Source of the DNA: Streptomyces sp. S465
GTDB lineage: Bacteria; Actinomycetota; Actinomycetes; Streptomycetales; Streptomycetaceae
Direction of reading: 5' to 3'
Assembly (NCBI RefSeq): GCF_026898115.1
Contig: NZ_CP114036.1
Span: 8,922,001 to 8,986,000, forward strand
Length of the DNA: 64,000 bases
Shown: one piece after another, positions 1 to 7,571 of the stretch
Position numbering within the stretch: position 1 is the stretch's first letter
Layout: each line of letters starts with the position of its first letter
The notes under the pieces: generated by a model
What the model was told of the DNA's origin: nothing
Seen by the model: the letters and a program-made list of their open reading frames with translations, nothing else
The model's database searches: none
Translations under genes and position numbers: made by a program

Positions 1-2071
1 CGCGGTGCAGGCGCCGCGGATCGGCGTCCCGCCCGACCAGCTGTCCGCCGAAGCTGGGGTGCGCCAGCCGATAGACGTCCCGGCCGGCCTCCCGGCCACG
101 GACCACCGGTGCGCCCCGGGCGGCATCCAGCACATGCTTCAGGTCCCGCTCGGTGTACTCCCGCCGGGAGGAGAGCCGTACCGCGTTGGCGATGGCGAGC
201 CAGACGCCGGGCTGGGGCAGGCCGTGTCCCTCCGCCAGCGCGAGCGGCCGCAGCACATCGCGGACGCGGTCGGGATCCTCCGGGTCCAGCAGCTCCAGCT
301 CCTCGGCGAACAGCCGCCCCAGACCCATCGTGCCGACCTCCCGGTCGGCGTCGAGGTCCCCGGGACCGTCCGGCAGGCCGCCGCGGCGGGCCACCCGGCG
401 CGCCCACAGCGTGGCCACCAGGAAGATGCCGTTGCTCTCTCGGGCGATGTGCCGGGCCACGTCGGCCAGCCGCCGTCCGCCGTCCACCGTCCGTTCTCCG
501 AAGCCCGCCCGTCGGAGCAGCTGCTCGACATGGCCGGCGATATCGCTCTCGGTCTCCGGTAACTCGTCCAGTACCACCGTGTGGGTGCTGTCCAGTGCGT
601 CGCGCAGGGATTCGGCGGGTGGGCCGCCCGGCAGGTGGCGGCGCGCGTCGGCCCTGGTCCCGACCACCACCTTGATCGCGGGGTCGACCGCCAGCCGGTT
701 CAGCAGTTGGCGGGCGATGTCCAGGGCGTGGCCGGCGGCGGCCTCGTCCAGGCCGTCGAAGAGCAGCGTCAGGCTGCCCTTGCGCTTCGCCACCTTGACG
801 ACTGCTTCCACGGAGGCGGCCGGTGATACGGAACCGAGGGGGCCGGGCAGCGCCAGACCGAGCGGTAGCAGTCGGTGGCACAGCTCCTGGCAGACCGCCG
901 CGAGCGTCTTGCCGCGACAGTGGATCGCGGCATGGATGGAGTTGAGTCCGGGCTGGCTGCCCGGCCGCCGATCGGCAGGCAGCGACGCGACGAACCCCGG
1001 GGTGGTCAGATGGGCCAGGTAGGTCAGCAGCGCCGACTTGCCCGCCCCCCATGCGCCGGTCACGGTCAACAGGCCCGAGCTGCGGGTGCCCAGCCAGGTG
1101 ACCACGGTGTCCAGGACGGTCTCGCGCGGGGCGAAGTCGCGCAGCTCCCAGTCGGCGGCCTCGCCCGCGAACACCGGCAGCGTCTCGTCCCGTAGCTCTT
1201 CGCCGATCCAGGTCTCGTCGTCCGGTGGGCGGGAGGCCGGTTTGGCGGTCTCCGACCGGTAGGGGTTGTGGAAGAAGTTGAGCCGCAGCGGCCGCAGCTC
1301 CCTGGCCAGCGGCTCCTGGCTGGCGTCCCACCGCGCACGGTCGTCCACCGCGCGCATCAAGGGCCCGAAGAAGAGATACGGCGTCTCCCGGTCGAAGAGC
1401 CGGTGGCCGTACAGCTCCAGGCCCGCCTCGTCGAAGAGGGCGGTCAGTTCGGTGACCCACCGCCCTTCGGCGGCCCGCTGATCCTCCGAGGCGGTGGCCA
1501 CGACGGCGAAACCGCCGGCCCCACCGCGCTTGCGGAGCAACACGTCCAACTCGTTGACCGTCTGCGCCAGAGCCGCGCCGGCGAAGCAGGCGTCCAGGAT
1601 CAGCAGGATGTCCGCCGGGTCGTCGGCGAGCCAGGAGATCAGCTCGGCGGCGGTGACGGCGGTACGGGGATCGAACGTCCCGCCGTCCGGATAGCTGTCC
1701 TGGCACGCCAGGTGATAGCGGTCGTCGTCGGCCTTCTCCCCGTGACCGGTCCAGTAGAGGATCTTGCGGGTGGCGGGGTGGGCGCGCAGCCGGTGCACGG
1801 TGGCCTCGATCTCGGCCCGCGTGGTGCCGGCCGCCGGGCCGCCCGGTTCGCCCGCGGCGACGCCACCGCCGGTGTTGCGCAACGGGGGTGCGGTGAAGCC
1901 GAGCCGGGCTGCCACGTCAAGGAAGGAGCCGGCGGTCACCCGCAGTTGGTGCCGGTCTTGACGCCCCTGGCCGCCGCCCGCGTACCGGTCCACCACTACG
2001 GCGGCGACCACGCCTTCCGACTCCACACCCACCCCCGGCGCCCGGACCGTCTCCATGGCGGCAAACACCAC
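1..2071 (-). CDS. Caspase-like peptidase fused to STAND NTPase, partial (C-terminus beyond window)
   Basis: The reading frame runs leftward from about 2071 (GTG; an ATG at 2056 is the alternative) and is still open at base 1, so the C-terminus is missing. The N-terminal part has caspase-fold (peptidase C14) catalytic signatures: a His in YWTGHGE near residue 109 and a Cys in LILDACFAGAA near residue 162. A P-loop follows near residue 340 (TGAWGAGKSALL), then a Walker B-like LTLLFDGLDEA, typical of STAND/AAA signalling ATPases. The last visible stretch, VYRLAHPSFGG, resembles the end of the NTPase module in large actinobacterial proteins that continue into sensor repeats. The architecture suggests a signal-activated protease of the bacterial immunity type. 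It is divergent from the NUDIX-like gene. The target is unknown. Confidence 0.8.
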   Translation of the reverse strand, partial: MVFAAMETVRAPGVGVESEGVVAAVVVDRYAGGGQGRQDRHQLRVTAGSFLDVAARLGFTAPPLRNTGGGVAAGEPGGPAAGTTRAEIEATVHRLRAHPATRKILYWTGHGEKADDDRYHLACQDSYPDGGTFDPRTAVTAAELISWLADDPADILLILDACFAGAALAQTVNELDVLLRKRGGAGGFAVVATASEDQRAAEGRWVTELTALFDEAGLELYGHRLFDRETPYLFFGPLMRAVDDRARWDASQEPLARELRPLRLNFFHNPYRSETAKPASRPPDDETWIGEELRDETLPVFAGEAADWELRDFAPRETVLDTVVTWLGTRSSGLLTVTGAWGAGKSALLTYLAHLTTPGFVASLPADRRPGSQPGLNSIHAAIHCRGKTLAAVCQELCHRLLPLGLALPGPLGSVSPAASVEAVVKVAKRKGSLTLLFDGLDEAAAGHALDIARQLLNRLAVDPAIKVVVGTRADARRHLPGGPPAESLRDALDSTHTVVLDELPETESDIAGHVEQLLRRAGFGERTVDGGRRLADVARHIARESNGIFLVATLWARRVARRGGLPDGPGDLDADREVGTMGLGRLFAEELELLDPEDPDRVRDVLRPLALAEGHGLPQPGVWLAIANAVRLSSRREYTERDLKHVLDAARGAPVVRGREAGRDVYRLAHPSFGGQLVGRDADPRRLHR

Positions 2072-2200
2072 TATGTACGAAATAGGTCGAGAACCATAGT
2101 TACCCATCCGGCCGCGGATGGGGGAGTATTTCGGGAGGAGCGAGCGTGACGCGAGGCTCGCCCCGGCGGCAGGACCGGCAGGGCGGACGAAGGAGAGCGG

Positions 2201-3220
2201 ATGGCGCAGCGGGACAAGTTCGTCGTGGGATCCCGGACCACCGACTGCCACGTCTTCGAGGGAGACGGCACCCGGGCCATCCTCGAGGAGAACGTGCACA
2301 TCCTGTACGAGCGTGGACGCCGACGGGTGAAGCTGCCCGCGGTCGTGCAACGCTGGCGGGACGAGACGGCGGAGCGGGAAGCCCGCAAGGAAGCGGCAGG
2401 GCTGCCCCACCGCTGGAACAATCCCCGCTTCGCGGTGGAGAGCGTGGAGATCGCACGCACGCACGAGCGTGAGGAACCCGTCGTCCGGATGCAGCTGTGC
2501 GATGCCGACTACTTCGACTTCCTCGCCACGTCGCACAATCTCGACCGGCCACTTAGGGAAGGCTCGGCCGAGACACTGCGCACCCAGTATCTGGAGAACA
2601 CCGATCCGGTGACCGTGGAACCGTTCCTGTCCTGCAGTTTCGGGGTGAACATCGCCGTGGAGACGGAGCCGGACCGGAAGATGGTCTTCTCCCGGCGGAG
2701 CGCGCAGGTCTCCGGCCGGTATACCGATCACTGGAACTCCTCCGCGAACGAAGGGCTCGCCAGCATCCATGACGTACCCGAGGACGGCTCCCGCATCAGC
2801 CTGCACGCGGTGGCGCGCCGGGCGCTGCGCGAGGAGTTGGCGATCCAGGCGGACGACGCGGTGGAGCTGGAGTTGCTGGCCTTCGCCCTGGACCTGAGCA
2901 ACCACCAGTGGGCGGCGTTCTTCCGGGCGGTGTTGAAGGATCTCACCGCGGACGACCTGCTGGCCCGGCGCGCCCGCGGGGTGGAGGACAAGTGGGAGCA
3001 CGCGGGCCACGAGTTCGTGTCCGCCGACCCGGACAGCGTGCTGGACTTCATCCTCAGCAGGCCGGAGGAGGAGTGGACACCGTGTGCGCCGGCGCTCTTC
3101 TATCTGGCGCTGGTCCGTGGCGCCGTCATCGCCCGAGGCGGGAATCCTTCCGGTCGGCTGGACGTCGAGGCGGCCGAGCGGCGCGCCCTCGCCCGCCTCG
3201 CCACGGCACCAGGACGCTGA
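2201..3220 (+). CDS. Protein with degenerate NUDIX-like region
   Basis: The product is 339 aa, with ATG at 2201 after a GGAGAG ribosome site. Residues about 195-225 resemble a NUDIX helix: ARRALREELAI keeps the paired Glu of the REUxEExGU box, but the first Glu and the Gly are replaced by Ala, and the upstream Gly and Glu of the 23-residue box are not evident. The fold may therefore be NUDIX with altered or lost hydrolysis. The N-terminal 180 residues match no domain I recognise. It lies divergent from the caspase-STAND gene and convergent with the SLATT gene. NUDIX-like domains are reported as companions of SLATT and nucleotide-dependent conflict systems, so a nucleotide-sensing role is my inference. 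It could instead be an unrelated conserved actinobacterial protein. Confidence 0.6.
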   Translation: MAQRDKFVVGSRTTDCHVFEGDGTRAILEENVHILYERGRRRVKLPAVVQRWRDETAEREARKEAAGLPHRWNNPRFAVESVEIARTHEREEPVVRMQLCDADYFDFLATSHNLDRPLREGSAETLRTQYLENTDPVTVEPFLSCSFGVNIAVETEPDRKMVFSRRSAQVSGRYTDHWNSSANEGLASIHDVPEDGSRISLHAVARRALREELAIQADDAVELELLAFALDLSNHQWAAFFRAVLKDLTADDLLARRARGVEDKWEHAGHEFVSADPDSVLDFILSRPEEEWTPCAPALFYLALVRGAVIARGGNPSGRLDVEAAERRALARLATAPGR

Positions 3221-3309
3221 TCCCCGCGGGCCGTCCCGGTGACGCCCGAACGGTCGTCTCCCGCAGCCGTGCCGCCATCTGTGAGATCGGTCAGATCCAT
3301 CAGGTCCGG

Positions 3310-3744
3310 TTAGAAGATGTTCTTCTCCCGGTGCTGACGACGCAGCGCCGTGAACTCCTCACGGACTTCCTCGGCGGTCAGGCCATGCCTGCTCCGGACC
3401 ATCAGATCGGCCAATGTGTCCCGGGATTCCATGAAGCCCTGCCACTTCTGCTGGGGCTTGAGCCAGGTGTCGAGCGCGGTGAGCACGGCCACGACCAGGG
3501 CCAACGCCGGCACCCACGCGACCAGGAAGCTCCCTTTGCCGTCACTGAGATTCCGGTCGGCTGCCACGACGGCGCTGGCGACGATGAGCAGAATGCGCGA
3601 CAGGTAGTAGGTCACCCCGTAGTTGACCGTGGCCACCCGCCACCGCCGCATCTCCCGATGTATTTCGGCGGACAGCTCCTCCTGCAGCCCGTCCGCCCCG
3701 GTCTCCGACCCACCCCCGCCGCCCCCGGCCGGCTGTGCGCTCAC
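3310..3744 (-). CDS. SLATT-type two-transmembrane effector protein
   Basis: The product is 144 aa with a Gly-rich N-terminus, a short amphipathic helix, and two hydrophobic segments at about residues 45-65 (YYLSRILLIVASAVVAA) and 72-92 (SFLVAWVPALALVVAVL). A charged helix follows with WLKPQQKWQGFMESRDTLADL. The order of helix, TM hairpin and C-terminal helix matches the SLATT/DUF4231 families, which are predicted membrane pore effectors in prokaryotic conflict systems. It is encoded opposite the NUDIX-like gene, with only 89 bp between the two stops. Its place beside a caspase-STAND NTPase supports an effector role, though the pairing is inferred from position. Confidence 0.7.
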   Translation of the reverse strand: MSAQPAGGGGGGSETGADGLQEELSAEIHREMRRWRVATVNYGVTYYLSRILLIVASAVVAADRNLSDGKGSFLVAWVPALALVVAVLTALDTWLKPQQKWQGFMESRDTLADLMVRSRHGLTAEEVREEFTALRRQHREKNIF

Positions 3745-3867
3745 CTGTCTCCCCCATTCCGCCCACGGACATCGCGCGGCACACGCAGTCGTTGTCTTCG
3801 CCTGCCCTCTACCCCTGGCCTATCCGGCGTACGCCCACAGATGAGGGCACATCCGCATGCGTACCGG

Positions 3868-4161
3868 GCTGGAGGAGGCGGCGCGCTGGGCACTGTGGGC
3901 CGGCACACCAACGACCGTGGACTCTCCTACGACGCCCGCACCCCCTCCGGCTTCGAGTGGGAAGTCGGCTGGAACCCCATCGTCATCGACGAGACGACGT
4001 GGGAGCCCAGCACCCATCAGGGCATCAGCGTCTGGGGCCACCTCCCGGTCGGCCGGACCATCGTCGACACGCTCGCCCAGTTCCGGGCCGGCGCCCGCTC
4101 CCTGGCCCATCCGGAGTACCTCGTGCCCGCTCCCAGCGGCACCGGTATCGCCGACGGCTGA
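3868..4161 (+). pseudogene. C-terminal remnant of VOC-family extradiol (biphenyl-type) dioxygenase
   Basis: This frame ends in a normal stop at 4159-4161 and encodes about 95 residues. VGRHTNDRG, TPSGFEWEVGW and ISVWGHLP correspond to the end of 2,3-dihydroxybiphenyl 1,2-dioxygenase-type enzymes (VOC superfamily, usually about 290 aa). The N-terminal two thirds are absent. No matching sequence precedes it, because the SLATT gene occupies the upstream DNA on the other strand. I read it as a decayed gene end left after deletion or insertion. It cannot be an active dioxygenase, since one of the two VOC modules and most metal ligands are missing. Confidence 0.6.
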
Positions 4162-4262
4162 CCGGCCCACGCCGCCGTACCGGCGTGGCCGGAGGAAGAA
4201 AAACAGCCAACTTCCAGGCCCCGCGTTCCGGGTGTTGTCGGCCTCGCGGCCCGCTCCTAGAG

Positions 4263-4276
4263 TGGGAGCGCTCCCA
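4263..4276. promoter_or_regulatory. CebR operator (perfect 14-bp palindrome)
   Basis: TGGGAGCGCTCCCA matches exactly the published Streptomyces CebR (LacI-family) operator, which is released by cellobiose and cello-oligosaccharides. It lies 163 bp upstream of the CE15 esterase start, in a 277-bp gap that holds no gene. Binding here would place a hemicellulose-lignin esterase in the cellulose-response regulon. Confidence 0.8.
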
Positions 4277-4438
4277 CGGCGTGTGACGGGCCGCGATTGA
4301 GGTCGGGGGGCGGCTTCGAGGCATCGTGTGTCCGCGCACGTCCCACCATCTGGCGTGCACCGGCGTGTCCCTGACTCCATGCCGTCCGGCCGGGGCCATC
4401 GCCCGCCGGGACCGCGCGCCTTCCCATGGAGGTCCCCC

Positions 4439-5704
4439 ATGCGCATTCATCGACATCGGCCCCGGGCATGGGCAGCCGCGGTCTTCCTGGCCGTCGCGAG
4501 CCTGACAGCCACCGCCCTCGACACACCGGCAGGCGTCGCCAATGGCCTCAGGGCCGACGCGTATGTGCGGCCCGGTGTCGAGGACGACGGTGCCGACTGC
4601 GCGGTGCCCGACCCGGGCGCCGTGACCGCCAACATCAAACTTCCCGATCCCTTCACCAGGCTGGACGGCACGCGCATCTCCGCCACGTCCGACTGGCGGT
4701 GCCGACGGGCTGAGATCAAGAAACTGGGGGAGAGGTTCGTCTACGGCGAGAAGCACGGAAAGCCCGCGGGTGTCACGGGTACGGTCTCCAGCACCGGCAT
4801 CACCGTGAACGTGACCGACCAGGGCAGAAGCTCCAGCTTCTCGGCGAAGGTCGAGCTGCCCAGTGGCTCCGGACCTTTCCCGGCCGTCGTCGTCCTGGGC
4901 GGCTTCGGGGCGGACACCGCCACCATCAAAGCCTCCGGTGTCGCCGTCATCACCTACGACCCCCTCGTCGTCGGCCGAGAGGGCACGCCACGGAACAACA
5001 AGCAAGGCGCCTTCTACAGCCTCTACGGCTCATCGAGCAGTACCGGGCTGCTCATGGCCTGGGCCTGGGGCGCGAGCCGGATCATCGACGTCGTCGAGCA
5101 GTCGGGCGGTGGCATTCTCCAGGCGGACGCGATCGGCGTCACGGGATGCTCACGGTACGGAAAGGGCGCCTTCGCGGTCGGCGCGTTCGATCAGCGCATC
5201 GCCCTGACCATGCCGATCGAGTCGGGCACCGCTGGTGTTCCCCTCTACCGCGGGGTTCCGGGAGAGGGCGGCGCACAGCCGCTGAGCAGCGCCTACTCCG
5301 AACAACCGTGGTTGGGCGACGCGTTCGGCTCGTTCACCGGCAACCCGGCCAACCTGCCGGTGGACACCCACGAGATCGTGGCCATGGTCGCACCGCGGGG
5401 ACTGTTCATCATGGAGAACCCCCACATCGACTGGCTGGGCGCCAGGTCCGGAAGCGTGGCGGCCCTGGGTGGCGCGGAGGTCTACAAGGCGCTCGGCGCG
5501 GAGCACAACATCACCTACTGGTCCGACATCCAGGACGGCACCCACTGCGCCGTCCGGTCCGAATGGAAGACCCCCTTACAGCAGAACCTCAAGAAGTTCC
5601 TGCTGAAGACGGGCAACGACCCCGGCGTGTTCAGGATCTCGGGCAAGAAGGCGGGCAACTTGTCCGCATGGCGGGACTGGCAGACCCCGGTCCTCACCGG
5701 CTGA
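4439..5704 (+). CDS. Secreted glucuronoyl esterase (carbohydrate esterase family 15)
   Basis: The product is 421 aa; ATG at 4439 follows GGAGG by a few bases. Residues 1 to about 36 form a signal peptide with a charged start and a hydrophobic core ending in an Ala-rich cleavage region. The CE15 nucleophile motif GCSRYGKGA puts the catalytic Ser at residue 238. The acid is probably Glu261 in PIESGTAG, and the His is His369 in DGTHCAV. CE15 enzymes cut the ester between 4-O-methyl-glucuronic acid of xylan and lignin alcohols. No carbohydrate-binding module is attached. A TTA leucine codon at 5576-5578 suggests bldA dependence. A CebR operator lies upstream and a strong hairpin follows. Confidence 0.88.
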   Translation: MRIHRHRPRAWAAAVFLAVASLTATALDTPAGVANGLRADAYVRPGVEDDGADCAVPDPGAVTANIKLPDPFTRLDGTRISATSDWRCRRAEIKKLGERFVYGEKHGKPAGVTGTVSSTGITVNVTDQGRSSSFSAKVELPSGSGPFPAVVVLGGFGADTATIKASGVAVITYDPLVVGREGTPRNNKQGAFYSLYGSSSSTGLLMAWAWGASRIIDVVEQSGGGILQADAIGVTGCSRYGKGAFAVGAFDQRIALTMPIESGTAGVPLYRGVPGEGGAQPLSSAYSEQPWLGDAFGSFTGNPANLPVDTHEIVAMVAPRGLFIMENPHIDWLGARSGSVAALGGAEVYKALGAEHNITYWSDIQDGTHCAVRSEWKTPLQQNLKKFLLKTGNDPGVFRISGKKAGNLSAWRDWQTPVLTG

Positions 5705-5726
5705 CCCTGACCTGACGTGATGCCAG

Positions 5727-5754
5727 CAGCCCGGCGCGGATACGCGCCGGGCTG
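5727..5754. terminator. Factor-independent-type hairpin after the CE15 gene
   Basis: A perfect 12-bp stem (CAGCCCGGCGCG paired with CGCGCCGGGCTG) has a GATA loop, 23 bases past the stop. It also lies just beyond the end of the leftward LysR remnant, so it could terminate both directions. There is no U-tract, as is usual in Streptomyces. Confidence 0.75.
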
Positions 5755-5797
5755 CGCGCCCCGCTGCCGGGGCCGCCGTCCGCCACGGGCGTCCGCG

Positions 5798-6409
5798 CTA
5801 CGCGGGTGAGCTGACCCCGAGGACGCCGAGCATGGCCCGGGTCGCCGGGCTGGGGTTGAACCGGCTCCACGCCAGATACTCGACCCGGCGCGGACCGTCG
5901 GCCACCGGGATCAGCACCAGTTCCGGATCGTCGGCGGCCAGCGGGCGGAGGAACGCCGACGGCATCAGCGCGATGCCGAGCCCCCGCGCGCCCGCGCCCT
6001 GCATGACCCGGGACGCGCCCACGAGCCGGTGCCCGGCCGCCACCACCAGCGCGTGCCGGTCGTGATCGAGGGCGACGGTCTCCACCCCGGACGGCCGTTC
6101 GCCCTCCGGCAGGCCGAGGAAGGCGATGTCCAGGTGGCCCTCGCGGATCGCCGCCACCAGCTCGTCGCTGCGCCCGGACCGCAGGACGACGCGGACCTCC
6201 GGATGCCGGGCGCGGTACCGCTGGAGCAGCTCGGGTACGTCCACGGCGGCCGTGGTCACGATCACGCCGACGGCGAGCCGGCCGCGCACCGCGCCGGTCG
6301 CCGCGGCGGCGTCGGCGGCCGCCCGGTCGGCCGCGGCCAGGCACTCGCGGGCGCCGGCGACGAACGCCGCCCCGGCGCAGGTCAGACCTGCCGCGGACCG
6401 CGTCCGCGC
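5798..6409 (-). pseudogene. LysR-type regulator lacking its HTH and part of the effector domain
   Basis: The frame begins in the middle of a LysR protein (RTRSAAGLTCAGAAFVAGARE) and continues through the effector domain (GRLAVGVIV, ELLQRYRARHPEVRV) to a normal end at 5798. The N-terminal winged HTH, about 60 residues, is absent; in its place the reading frame enters the divergent transporter remnant. A second gap is visible: AAGHRLVGASRVMQ jumps almost directly to GLGIALMPSAF, where LysR proteins usually have about 50 more residues. It should not bind DNA. The two losses point to decay of the whole LysR/EamA divergon. Confidence 0.7.
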
Positions 6410-6414
6410 AGCAG

Positions 6415-7013
6415 GTGGCGACCGTCGCACTGACCGCACTCGCACCGGCGTCCTGGGGCACCACCTACGCCGTGACCACGGAACTGCTCCCGTCCGGTCA
6501 CCCGCTGTTCGCCGGGCTGATGCGCGCTCTGCCCTCCGGGCCGGCCGGGCTGGTGATCACCGTGTGCTCCCGCGCGGGGACTCGTGGTGGAAGGCCGCCA
6601 TCCTCGGCGCGCTGTTCCCCCTGCTGTTCGTGGCGGCCGGCCGGCTGCCCGGAGGCGTCGCCGCCACCCTCAGCGCCACCCAGCCGCTGCTGGTCGCCGG
6701 GCTGGCCGGCGCGGTGCTCCACGACCGGCCGACGGTCTGGCGGTGCGCCTGGGGTGTGCTCGGCGTGCTCGGCGTCGCGCTGGTGGTGCTCGGGCCGCGG
6801 GCACGGCTGGACGCCGTCGGGGTGCTCGGCGGCCTCGGCGGTACGGCCACCATGGCCGGCGGGGCCGTCCTCACCAAGCGCTGGGGCCGCCCCGCCGGGG
6901 TGGGTGCCCTGACCCTCGCGGGCTGGCAGCTGACCGCCGGCGGCCTGCTGTTCCTCCCGCTCACCCTCGCGCTCGAGCCGCCCGGTCGGGCACCCGCTCC
7001 GGCACCCGCTCAG
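6415..7013 (+). pseudogene. EamA/RhtA-type drug-metabolite transporter, frameshifted and truncated
   Basis: A GTG at 6415 starts VATVALTALAPASWGTTYAV, typical of the first helix of EamA permeases. Near 6560 homology moves to another frame (PRGDSWWKAAILGALFPLLF), giving a frameshift. It then continues through RLPGGVAATLSATQPLLVAGL and the remaining helices up to about residue 190, whereas the family is about 300 aa. The end runs into the convergent MarR gene. The LysR remnant overlaps its start on the other strand. The protein is not expected to transport. Confidence 0.7.
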
Positions 7014-7432
7014 TCCGCCCGGTCGAGCACCTGCCGCAGGATTTCGGCGAGGCGGTCCAGCTCGTCCGGCTCGCAGCCGGCGAAGGGGCTCTGGTCGAGC
7101 GTCAGCCGTACGACGCGCTCGCGGACCTCCCGGCCCCGCTCGGTCAGCACGGCCACCCGGGCGCGCCGGTCGGCCGGGTCCGCGCCGCGCTCGACGAGCC
7201 CGCGGTCGACCAGCTGGTTGATGACGAAGCTGAGATTGGGCGCATTGCAGAACAGCCGGCCCGCCAGCACCTTCATGGACGGCGCGGGCTCGTCCGGGTC
7301 GATCGCCCACAGGGCCTGCGCCGTCGCGTGCGTGAGTCCCAGCTCCTCGAGTGGCCGGGCGAGGCGGTCGGTGGTGCGCATGAAGAGCTCGTGGTTGGCG
7401 CGCACCACCGATTCCAGCGACTGGTTCGTCAT
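7010..7432 (-). CDS. MarR-family regulator
   Basis: The product is 140 aa, with ATG at 7432. The winged-helix core is visible: MKVLAGRLFCNAPNLSFVINQLVDRGLVERGADPADRRARVAVLTERG. The recognition helix is followed by the usual DxR-type wing (DPADRRAR). It is divergent from the SDR gene, and two strong palindromes lie in the 139-bp gap, so it probably represses both itself and the SDR. The short 3' overlap with the transporter remnant suggests the neighbouring gene lost its end. The ligand is unknown; the conserved Cys in the HTH (LFCNAP) might be redox sensitive, but that is only a guess. Confidence 0.88.
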   Translation of the reverse strand: MTNQSLESVVRANHELFMRTTDRLARPLEELGLTHATAQALWAIDPDEPAPSMKVLAGRLFCNAPNLSFVINQLVDRGLVERGADPADRRARVAVLTERGREVRERVVRLTLDQSPFAGCEPDELDRLAEILRQVLDRAD

Positions 7433-7451
7433 GGTCCGAGGCTAGCAGTGT

Positions 7452-7468
7452 GCTTCGAGCCTCGAAGC
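7452..7468. promoter_or_regulatory. Palindromic MarR operator candidate, copy 1
   Basis: GCTTCGAG and CTCGAAGC form perfect 8-bp arms around one central C, 20 bp from the MarR start. The core CTTCGAGCCTCGAAG is repeated in the second palindrome. Confidence 0.7.
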
Positions 7469-7482
7469 TGTTACCGTGCTCC

Positions 7483-7507
7483 AAGTACTTCGAGCCTCGA
7501 AGTACTT
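7483..7507. promoter_or_regulatory. Palindromic MarR operator candidate, copy 2
   Basis: The arms AAGTACTTCGAG and CTCGAAGTACTT are perfect 12-bp complements around one central C. The inner 15 bp equal copy 1; the centres are 35 bp apart. The site is 65 bp upstream of the SDR start. Confidence 0.75.
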
Positions 7508-7571
7508 TCGACTGCCCAGTTGCCCCGGTGTGCCCCGACGGCGCCCGGCCGCAGAAGGAAGAGAGATCCGC

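Noticed and set aside
2908..4161. Long + strand frame across the end of the NUDIX-like gene and the SLATT gene
   Set aside because: Only the last 95 residues resemble a protein (dioxygenase tail). The rest is antisense to, or out of frame with, better genes.
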